Of a stretch of 64,000 bases of DNA, positions 29,911 to 38,350 are shown one piece after another. The notes beneath the pieces are model-generated. The model saw only the letters and a list, made by a program, of their open reading frames with translations, had not been told where the DNA came from and made no database searches. The first letter of the stretch is position 1; each line of letters begins with the position of its first letter. Both the position numbers and the translations under genes were made by a program. The stretch is taken from positions 310,001 to 374,000 of the forward strand of contig NZ_RKQN01000002.1 in assembly GCF_003814555.1 (NCBI RefSeq), given 5' to 3'. The stretch is from Vulcaniibacterium tengchongense. Its GTDB lineage: Bacteria > Pseudomonadota > Gammaproteobacteria > Xanthomonadales > Xanthomonadaceae.

Positions 29911-31410
29911 CTAGCGCGGCGGGTTGAGATACACCGGATTGCCGATCAGCAGCAGCCTGCCGTCGGCGCCGCGCACGTTCGCGCGGATGCGGTGCCGCTT
30001 GCCGTCGCTGCGCCAGGCGAAGCGCAGGGTCTGCGGGCTGCGCGCGACCGGCATCGGCGGCTGCGCGGCGAGCGGCCGCCCGTCCTCCAGCAGCTCCACG
30101 CGCGCGCCCGCGGCGCCCGCCACCTCGACCGCGAATTCGACCGTGGCGCCTTCCGGCGCGACGAGTTCGCCGCCCATGTGCGCGGTCGCCCCGCCCAGTC
30201 GCGCGCCCAGGTCGAGCAGGCGGTCGCGGCTGCCCTCGACGTCGACGAACACGCGGCCGGCGCGCAGGCCGTCCAGGATCGCCGGCATCGACAACGCCTG
30301 CGCGTACACCACCGTGGTCGGGCGGCCGACCGGGCTGCCCCCGGGCGTGGCGTCGGCCTGGCCGGCGTCGTGGTTGTCGCTGCCGCCGATCGCGGTCGCG
30401 CGGTGGCCGGCGTCGAGCAGCGCCTCCCAGAACGGCACGCCGGAATACGGCGTGTCCGCGTCCATGCCGTTGACCACCTCGACGGCCTGCAGCAAGGCCG
30501 GATCCACCGCCGGCCGCGGCGTCCAGCCGCAGCCCAGGCAACGCTCGTCCGACGGGCGGATCGGATGGTTGACCGAGACGAGGCCGCCGAGCCGCGCCGC
30601 GTCGCGCAGCAGCGCGTTCCAGTCGCGGCCGCCGGCGACGCGGAAGTCCAGCGGCGCGGCGCTGCCGATCAGGTTGGCGTGGCCTTGGAAGGTGGTGATC
30701 TCGCGGCCGGGGATCAGCAGCAGGCGGTCGAAGTACGGCTGCAGCTCGCGGATCGCGTTGGCCTGCGACATCGTGTTGTGGTCGGTGATCGCGGCGAAGT
30801 CGAGCCCGCGCGCGACCGCCGCCTGCGCGGTCAGGAACAGCGGGCACGGCACCTTGGCGCCGCCCTGGCTCCGGCAACTGCCGTCGCTGTGCGCGTCGTG
30901 CAGGTGCAGGTCGCCGCGGTACCAGCCGGGCGCGTCGCGCAACGGCGGATGGGCGACGGCGGGCTCCCAGAACGGCGTGTCGTCGCGGCCGAACCAGATG
31001 CGGGCGAGATACCGCGCGCGCTCCTCGGCGCGGATGTTCGGAATGCCCAGCAGCAGCGCCCAGCGCCCCGGGCGGATCGCCCCGGGCAGGTAGGACGGCG
31101 TGGCGTCGCTGGCGGAGACGGTGAACACCGCCTTGTTGCCGCCGCTCCAGCCGCGGAAGCCGTCCGGCCCGAGCAGGCCCAGGTCGACCGTGGTCTTGCG
31201 CTCGCGGCCGCCGTACTCGAACTGCACGGTGATCCGTGCGGTGCCCTCGGGCACCTCGAACGGCACCTCGCGGTAGGTCTGGTGGTCAGCGCCGGTCAGC
31301 TCGCCGCGCAGGACCAGGTCCGGCGCGGGCGCATCGGCGGCGCGCGCGGACGCGCCGGCCAGGGCGAGCAGGAGCAGCAGGGCGCGCAACGGCGCGGCGA
31401 TGGGAGGCAT
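29911..31410 (-). CDS. Secreted CehA/McbA-type PHP-domain metallo-phosphoesterase
   Basis: This 499-residue protein has a signal peptide (LRALLLLLALAGASARA) and an N-terminal beta domain of about 150 residues. The PHP metal-binding core includes GDLHLHDAHSDGS, AITDHNTMSQ, VSVNHPI and IGGSDNHDAG. A C-terminal beta-sandwich follows. CehA-McbA members hydrolyse phosphate esters or, in some cases, carbamates. It starts 5 bp after the PI-PLC gene, which lies directly downstream of a TonB receptor gene, so a role in releasing phosphate or a polyol from a transported or surface phospho-compound is inferred. Confidence 0.82.
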   Translation of the reverse strand: MPPIAAPLRALLLLLALAGASARAADAPAPDLVLRGELTGADHQTYREVPFEVPEGTARITVQFEYGGRERKTTVDLGLLGPDGFRGWSGGNKAVFTVSASDATPSYLPGAIRPGRWALLLGIPNIRAEERARYLARIWFGRDDTPFWEPAVAHPPLRDAPGWYRGDLHLHDAHSDGSCRSQGGAKVPCPLFLTAQAAVARGLDFAAITDHNTMSQANAIRELQPYFDRLLLIPGREITTFQGHANLIGSAAPLDFRVAGGRDWNALLRDAARLGGLVSVNHPIRPSDERCLGCGWTPRPAVDPALLQAVEVVNGMDADTPYSGVPFWEALLDAGHRATAIGGSDNHDAGQADATPGGSPVGRPTTVVYAQALSMPAILDGLRAGRVFVDVEGSRDRLLDLGARLGGATAHMGGELVAPEGATVEFAVEVAGAAGARVELLEDGRPLAAQPPMPVARSPQTLRFAWRSDGKRHRIRANVRGADGRLLLIGNPVYLNPPR

Positions 31411-31415
31411 GCGGT

Positions 31416-32591
31416 TCACTTCGCGGAGGTTTCGTGTCCGGGCGCGCGGCAGGCCGGCCGCGCGGGGTTGCAGCGCAGGTAGCCGCCTGCGGGGAATTCC
31501 ACCCGGTAGGCGCCCCGCCGCGGGTCCGGCCAGGGGTAGTCGGTGGAGACGAACTGCGCGCCGCCGGAGAACGCGGCATCGCGCCGGCGCATGTCGCCGG
31601 CGCGGGCCTCGAAGGTGTCCGCGTCGGCGCGGGTGCGGACCAGGAAGCCCGCGGCGACCGCGCGGGCGATCCGCGCGCGCTGCCCGACGGGGTCGTTCAA
31701 GGTCAGGTAGGCCGCGGCCGGCGAGGCCTCGTCGGTGTTGACGAACATCGCCCGGCCCTCGAGCGAGCGGCGCGCGCCGCGGTACAGCGCGACCTTGCGC
31801 GGTTCCTCGTCGAGCGCGAACAGCACCTGGCCGCGCGCCTCGCCCAGCGTCGGCCAGCGCCCGGCGCGCACCGCGTCGCGCAGGGTCGGGTACGCGCCCT
31901 GCACGTCGTCCGGCTCGATCAGGTGGTCGCGCCCGAACACCGCGCGGATCTCGACGTCGAGCGCGTCGAACGCGGCCGCGTCGAACGGCGGCGGCGCGAC
32001 GGCGCCGGGCCCGCCCGGCCCGTCCTTGGCGTTGATCAGCACCAGCACCGGCGCGTGCCGCGGATGCGCGCGCGACCAGTCGCGCAGCTCGCGCAGGCAG
32101 GCCTGCAACGCGACGCACCGGCTGCGGAAATCGATGTCGGCCAGGTGCATCACCTTGAAGCCGGGCCGGCGCATCCGCGCCAGGTCCGCGCCCGGCCACG
32201 GCGGCGCCGGGTAGCCGCGCCGGTGCGCGCCGGGCGGGTGCAGGTAGCGGCCGCCCTCGGGATCGTGGAACACATCCAATTCGAGCGTGCGCAGGCCGCG
32301 CCGCAGCTGCTCGGCCAGCGGCGGATGCGCGTAGTCGAGCGCGTCGGCGCCGCGCGGGTCGCGGGCGCGGTGCGCGGCCAGCTCGTCCGGCGGGATCGCG
32401 CGCTTGTAGCTGTTGTGGCTGCCGATCGCCTGCAGGTCGTTGAGCCGCAGCCGCCGGTCCAGCGCGGCGAGGTCGCAGGCCTGCGCCGCCGCGCCCGCGG
32501 CTTCCAGGTCGCAGGCCGGCGCGGCGCGCGCCGCGCCGGCGGCCGCGAGAACGGCCGCCAGCCCGAGCACGCAAGGAAGGCGCGCGCGCAT
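31416..32591 (-). CDS. Secreted PI-PLC-like phosphodiesterase (Ca2+-dependent type)
   Basis: This 391-residue protein has a signal peptide (LGLAAVLAAAGAARAAP). It carries the PI-PLC X-like TIM barrel: LNDLQAIGSHNSYKR with the first catalytic histidine, RRGLRTLELDVFHDPEGG with metal ligands, and KVMHLADIDFRS. Members of this bacterial group cleave phosphatidylinositol-type headgroups. The ATG overlaps the receptor stop by one base (TGATG), and the PHP phosphoesterase follows 5 bp later. Confidence 0.85.
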   Translation of the reverse strand: MRARLPCVLGLAAVLAAAGAARAAPACDLEAAGAAAQACDLAALDRRLRLNDLQAIGSHNSYKRAIPPDELAAHRARDPRGADALDYAHPPLAEQLRRGLRTLELDVFHDPEGGRYLHPPGAHRRGYPAPPWPGADLARMRRPGFKVMHLADIDFRSRCVALQACLRELRDWSRAHPRHAPVLVLINAKDGPGGPGAVAPPPFDAAAFDALDVEIRAVFGRDHLIEPDDVQGAYPTLRDAVRAGRWPTLGEARGQVLFALDEEPRKVALYRGARRSLEGRAMFVNTDEASPAAAYLTLNDPVGQRARIARAVAAGFLVRTRADADTFEARAGDMRRRDAAFSGGAQFVSTDYPWPDPRRGAYRVEFPAGGYLRCNPARPACRAPGHETSAK

Positions 32592-35155
32592 CAGAAGCGG
32601 TACATCACGGCCAGGCGGTAGGCGCGGCCGAGGATCGGACGGGCGAAGAAGGTGTTGGCGCCGGCGTCGCCGCTCTGCAGCTCGCCCGCGCGCGGGTTGC
32701 CCTCGGTCAGGCCGAGCGAGTTGCCGATGTTGTCGACATAGGCGTACAGCGACCACCTCGGATCGACCTCGAAGCGGGCGCTGGCGTTGAACACGTCGTA
32801 GGACGGCAGCCGCACCGAGTTGGCGCGGTCGACGAAGCGCTCGCCCTGGTACTCGTAGCTCAGCTGCAGGCGCAGGCGGTCGTCGAGCAGGTTCAGCGCC
32901 GGCGCCAGGCGCAGGCTGCGCTTGGGCACGCGGATCAGCTGGTTGCCGACGAAGTCGCGCAGCACCGGGGCGCCGTTCACCAGCTCGGTGTAGCGCAGGT
33001 CCTCGTACTCGGGGTTCTGCAGGGTCGCGGTGAGCTGCAGGTCGAACCACTCGCTCGGGTACCAGCTGCCCTCCAGTTCCAGGCCGTAGGTCTTGGTGGT
33101 GGCGTAGCCCTGCTCGACCCGCGAGGTATTGTTGTTGATGTCGAAGACGTAGTTGCTGAACGCCTCGTTGTCATACTTGGTGTAGAACGCCGTGGCGAAC
33201 AGGTCGAAGGCCTGGTTGGTGAACTTGTAGCCGACCTCGCCGAGGTCCATGGTCTGGATTGGCGGCTTGCTGCCGTTGTTGCGGATGCAGGCCTCGACGT
33301 TGTTCGGGTCGCAGCTGGAGTAGCGGGTGATGTAGCTGGACAGGTTCGGCAGGCGGAACGCCGAGGTCCAGCGGGCGAACAGGCCCGAGTACGGCGAGAA
33401 CTGCCAGTTCGCGCCGGCGGTCCAGCCGGTCTTGCGGAAGCTCTCGTCGTAGGTGGCGAAGCGGCCGGAGCCGGTGAGCACCTGCGAGGCGGCGTAGCCC
33501 CGATTCATGTCGACCTGGCGGCGGATCTCGGTCCAGCCCTCGACCTGCACTTCCTCGTGGCGCACGCCGGCGTCGACGCGCAGCGCGTCGTTCACCTGCC
33601 ACTCGTCGGACAGGTAGAAGGCGTGGGTGGTGGAGCGGCCGCTGGCGTTCTCCCACTCGTAGCCGTAGCGGTAGATGCCGCCGTCGGTGACCGGGCCGAC
33701 CACGTTGCCGGCGGCGTCCACGCCCACCAGCTCGAGCAGGCGCGCGTTGTCGCGCACGTCGAGCAGCACGTTGGACGAATAGCGGTCGAAGTCCTGGTCG
33801 AAGCGGGCGTGGTAGTAGCCGAAGGTGACGTCGTGGCTCTGCTCGCCGAACTCGAAGCGGCGCATCAGCCGGGTGTCGTTGAGCAGTTCCTTCAGCGGCA
33901 TGGTCACGCCGCGCAGCCCGCCGACGCTCATCAGCGCGTTGCCGTTCTGGTCGGCCAGGTCGAACGCCTGCGCCGGGTCGTCCACGTAGCGCAGCTGCAG
34001 CGCGGTGGCGCCCGGCACGCGCGCGAGCAGGCGCTGCGAATCGGCGAGGAAGCGGGCGCCGCTCATCAGCTGCAGCGGGAACAGGCCGTTGCGCCGGGTC
34101 AGGGTGTCGCTGTAGCGCAGCGCTTCCGCGAGGCGGAAGCCGGCGCCGAGTTCGTGGTCGAACTTGAAGGTGTACTGGTCGCGCTCGATGCCGGTGCCGA
34201 CGCTGTTGTCGAAGTCGTACCAGCCGCCGTCGCCCTGCAGCATGCGCACGCGCTCGGTCTCCGGCCCGGCCATGGTGCCGTGGTTGCCGTCGAAGCCCGG
34301 CACCGCGCGGATCTCGCCGTCGGCGCCGGTGCGCATCGGGATGCCCAGGAACAGGGCGACGTTGTCGTCCACGCGCTTGTAGTCGAACATCACCGCGCCG
34401 CGCTCGAATTCGCGGCTCAGGTTGATCCGGAACTGCCCGCCCTTGTTGGCGTCGAAGCCCGGGTCGCGGACGCCGTCGTCGACCCGGTGGAAGCCGCCCA
34501 GGCCCAGCTTCCAGTCGCCGGCGCCGAGCGGCGTGCCGTAGAAGAAGTCGAAGCGGTTGAGGCCGTAGTCGCCCACGGTGTACTTGGCCACGCCCTCGGC
34601 GCCGTCGCCGACCACGCGCGGGACGAAGTTGATCGCGCCGGCCGGCGCGTTCGAGTAGAACACCGAGGACGGGCCGCCGCGCACCACCTCGATGCGCTCG
34701 ATCGTCTCGTCGAGGCGGAAGGCCTGGTCGCCGTTGAGGAAGCCGAGCGCCGGGTCGTGCTGCACCGGCACGCCGCCCTCGAGCAGGGTCACCGAGCCGA
34801 AGCCGTCGACCGGAATGCCGCGGGCGCGGATGTTGCCGCTGGCCTCGCCGCCGGAGGCCTCGACCCAGAAGCCGGGCACCGACTTCATCGCCTCGGTCAC
34901 CGACGTCGGCGCCTGCATGCGCAGCCGCTCCTCGTCGATGCGGGTGATCGAATAGCTGGCTTCGGCCTTGCTGCGCTCCTTGATGCCGGAGCGGCCGGTG
35001 ACGATCACCGCGTCGAGGTCGCGCGGGTCGGCGTCGGCCGCGGCGACGGCGGCGGCTTCGGCCTGCTGGGCGGCGGCGGGGGCGGACAGCGCGATCAGCG
35101 CAGCCAGGGCGAGCGCGCGACGGATCGCACGGCTGAGGTCGTGGCGTTGGGTCAT
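32591..35155 (-). CDS. TonB-dependent outer-membrane receptor
   Basis: This 854-residue receptor has a signal peptide (LALAALIALSAPAAAQ), a TonB box-like segment (LDAVIVTG), a plug domain (SVTEAMKSVPGFWVEASGGE, ARGIPVDGFGSVTLLEGG, IERIEVVRGGPSSVFYSNAP) and a 22-strand barrel ending in an aromatic residue (AYRLAVMYRF). The start at 35155 gives the signal peptide; an in-frame ATG at 35239 is also open. Co-location with PI-PLC and PHP phosphoesterase genes suggests a phosphorylated polyol or lipid-derived ligand rather than a siderophore, but this is inference. Confidence 0.92.
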   Translation of the reverse strand: MTQRHDLSRAIRRALALAALIALSAPAAAQQAEAAAVAAADADPRDLDAVIVTGRSGIKERSKAEASYSITRIDEERLRMQAPTSVTEAMKSVPGFWVEASGGEASGNIRARGIPVDGFGSVTLLEGGVPVQHDPALGFLNGDQAFRLDETIERIEVVRGGPSSVFYSNAPAGAINFVPRVVGDGAEGVAKYTVGDYGLNRFDFFYGTPLGAGDWKLGLGGFHRVDDGVRDPGFDANKGGQFRINLSREFERGAVMFDYKRVDDNVALFLGIPMRTGADGEIRAVPGFDGNHGTMAGPETERVRMLQGDGGWYDFDNSVGTGIERDQYTFKFDHELGAGFRLAEALRYSDTLTRRNGLFPLQLMSGARFLADSQRLLARVPGATALQLRYVDDPAQAFDLADQNGNALMSVGGLRGVTMPLKELLNDTRLMRRFEFGEQSHDVTFGYYHARFDQDFDRYSSNVLLDVRDNARLLELVGVDAAGNVVGPVTDGGIYRYGYEWENASGRSTTHAFYLSDEWQVNDALRVDAGVRHEEVQVEGWTEIRRQVDMNRGYAASQVLTGSGRFATYDESFRKTGWTAGANWQFSPYSGLFARWTSAFRLPNLSSYITRYSSCDPNNVEACIRNNGSKPPIQTMDLGEVGYKFTNQAFDLFATAFYTKYDNEAFSNYVFDINNNTSRVEQGYATTKTYGLELEGSWYPSEWFDLQLTATLQNPEYEDLRYTELVNGAPVLRDFVGNQLIRVPKRSLRLAPALNLLDDRLRLQLSYEYQGERFVDRANSVRLPSYDVFNASARFEVDPRWSLYAYVDNIGNSLGLTEGNPRAGELQSGDAGANTFFARPILGRAYRLAVMYRF

Positions 35156-35500
35156 GGAAGGCGTCGTCGATGGGGAACGAGCGCCGCCGCAGGCCTTCCG
35201 TAGTCCGCGTGCGGCGAGGCCCGCCATCCTGTTGGGCAAAACTTAAAGATTGGTGACACCGGCGTGACGCGATCGCGCGGCGGCGCGGCGCGCATCGCGG
35301 ATCGCCGCCGAAACCGCGCGCCTTCCGCGCCGCGGGCCGACACGCCGCATTCGCTTGCTTCCGAAGCAAGGAAATGTTGGGTGCCGACCGGCCGGCGGCG
35401 GGCATGGCCCGTTCGCGCACCGCCGCGGGACGCGCCTGCGCGCGCCGTCGACGCGGCGCGGAGTAGACAGGACGCGGCCATGCACGGAAGGAGGAACGCG
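35156..35500. promoter_or_regulatory. Divergent promoter region with a palindrome
   Basis: This 345 bp gap separates the TonB receptor (minus) and the FAD-Rieske gene (plus). It contains an AT-richer stretch (35235-35252, ACTTAAAGATTGG) about 80 bp upstream of the receptor, likely to hold its promoter. It also contains a perfect palindrome CTTGCTTC-C-GAAGCAAG at 35354-35370, which is operator-like. No gene is apparent in it. Confidence 0.45.
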
Positions 35501-36985
35501 ATGAAGAGCGTGTGGATGACGCAGGACGAGGCGACGCCGCTGTTCCCGTCGCTGTCCGGGCGGCTGGATGCGGACACCGCGGTGATCGGCGGCGGCATCG
35601 CCGGCGTCGCCACGGCGCTGTGGCTGAGCGAGGCCGGGCAACGCGTCGCGCTGGTCGAAGCCGACCGCATCGGCGCCGGCAACACCGGCCTGTCCACCGG
35701 CAACCTGTACGGCACGCTGTCGCAGGGCCTGGCGGCGCTGCGCCGCAAGTGGAGCGCCGACGCGTTGCGCGAGGCGGTCGCGCTGCGCCTGGAAGCGGTG
35801 GCGCGGATCGAGCGCGACGCGCGGCGCTTCGGCATCGACTGCGACTTCGCCCGGCGCCCGCAGTACCTGTGCGTGCGCGGCGACGATCCGCAGCGGCTGC
35901 GGCAGCTGGAGGAAGAGTACGAGGCCGCCGCCGAGGCCGGCCTGCACCCGCGCTGGCAAGACCCGCCGCCGCTGGGAACCGCGCGCGCGCTCACCCTCGA
36001 GGCGCAGGCGCAGTTCAACCCGTTCCTGTACGTGCGCGGCCTGGCCGCGGTGCTGCACGAGCGCGGCGTCCGCCTGTTCGAGCGCAGCCCGGTGGTCGAG
36101 GTCGATGCCGGCGAAGGCCGCGTGCGTACCGCCGCCGGCGAGGTGCGCGCGCGCGACGTCGTGATCGCCACGCATTCGCCGATCGGCTTCAACCTGGTGC
36201 AGGCGGAAATGGAGGTGTATCGCGAATACGGCCTCTCCGCCCGGCTGGCCGACGACGCGTATCCGCAGGGCATCCACTGGATCCGCGACGAAGCCCGCTC
36301 GGTCCGCAGTTATCGCCATCGCGGCGAGGCGTGGCTGGTGATCGTCGGCGAGAAGCACAAGACCGGCGAGCCCGAGCCCGGGGTCGACTACCCGCGGCGG
36401 CTGCAGGAGTACGCACGTGCGCACTTCCGCGTGGCGGAGTTCGGCCATGCCTGGTCGGCGCAGCAGTTCCGCTCCGCCGACGGGCTGCCGTACATCGGCC
36501 GCAGCGCGCACCGCAACGTCCACATCGCCACCGGCTTCGGCGCCGACGGCCTGACCTGGGGCGCGGTCGCGGCGGCGATCCTCGGCGAGCTGATCCTCGG
36601 CCGCGAGCCGCGCGGCGCCGAGTTGCTGTCCCCGCGCCGGTTCACCCCGGCCAAGTCGGCGCGCACCTGGGCCACGGAGAACGCCGCGGTGGTCCGGCAC
36701 CTGGTCGGCGACCGCCTGGCCGCCGCCGAGGTGCAGGGGCTGGACCAGGTGCCGCCCGGCGCCGGCCGCATCGTCGAGGTCGACGGCCGCAAGTGCGCGG
36801 TCTACCGCGACCCGGAAGGCGGCCTGACCGTGCTGTCGCCGGTCTGCCCGCACCTGAAGTGCCACGTCGCCTGGAACCCCGAGGCCGGCAGCTGGGACTG
36901 CCCCTGCCACGGCAGCCGCTTCCGCCCGGACGGCAGCGTGCTGGAAGGGCCGGCGACCGCGCCGCTGGCGCGGGTCGCACCCTAG
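35501..36985 (+). CDS. FAD-dependent oxidoreductase with C-terminal Rieske domain
   Basis: This 494-residue fusion has an N-terminal DAO-type flavin domain (VIGGGIAGVATALWLSEAG; NTGLSTGNLYGTL; C-terminal FAD block HIATGFGADGLTWG). A Rieske 2Fe-2S domain at about residues 420-490 carries its ligands in VCPHLKCHVAW and CPCHGSRFRPDG. Members resemble glycine/D-amino-acid oxidase-like proteins with a fused ferredoxin module; the substrate is unknown. The ATG follows GGAAGGAGG by 7 nt. It is divergent from the TonB receptor across a palindrome-bearing gap. Confidence 0.9.
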   Translation: MKSVWMTQDEATPLFPSLSGRLDADTAVIGGGIAGVATALWLSEAGQRVALVEADRIGAGNTGLSTGNLYGTLSQGLAALRRKWSADALREAVALRLEAVARIERDARRFGIDCDFARRPQYLCVRGDDPQRLRQLEEEYEAAAEAGLHPRWQDPPPLGTARALTLEAQAQFNPFLYVRGLAAVLHERGVRLFERSPVVEVDAGEGRVRTAAGEVRARDVVIATHSPIGFNLVQAEMEVYREYGLSARLADDAYPQGIHWIRDEARSVRSYRHRGEAWLVIVGEKHKTGEPEPGVDYPRRLQEYARAHFRVAEFGHAWSAQQFRSADGLPYIGRSAHRNVHIATGFGADGLTWGAVAAAILGELILGREPRGAELLSPRRFTPAKSARTWATENAAVVRHLVGDRLAAAEVQGLDQVPPGAGRIVEVDGRKCAVYRDPEGGLTVLSPVCPHLKCHVAWNPEAGSWDCPCHGSRFRPDGSVLEGPATAPLARVAP

Positions 36986-37213
36986 CCCTGGGCCGGCCAC
37001 GCCCGGAACCGCCCCCGCCGCGCCTCGCGGAGGCCGGTGTCCGCGCCGCCGGTCGGAAACCCGCCCGTTCATCGCCAAGCCGCCCGTGTCCGCTCTTGAC
37101 GGGTGGGTACGTTGTGATGGCCGTAACGAATCTTTGTTTAAGCTTCAGTCAGGTCAGCCCAATGCCGGCCCCTGCGATGGACCGCCCCTTCCCGAACGCC
37201 GCGGAGCGTCCGC

Positions 37214-38218
<1,005 letters not shown>

Positions 38219-38350
38219 GCCGCGCCTGGCATGCGGCCGGTTTCACGTCGCCTTGTGGCGGGGCGGCCTACAACGGCTCGACCGCGCCCGCAGGAGCCGC
38301 CGCATGGCGAACCGATCCGGCGCGCGCCGGCCACCTGCGGCGCCGCGCCG

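Noticed and set aside
37095-37135. TTGACG box as promoter of the pseudo-receiver-GAF gene
   Set aside because: The following AT-rich patch has no -10 at acceptable spacing; left unassigned.
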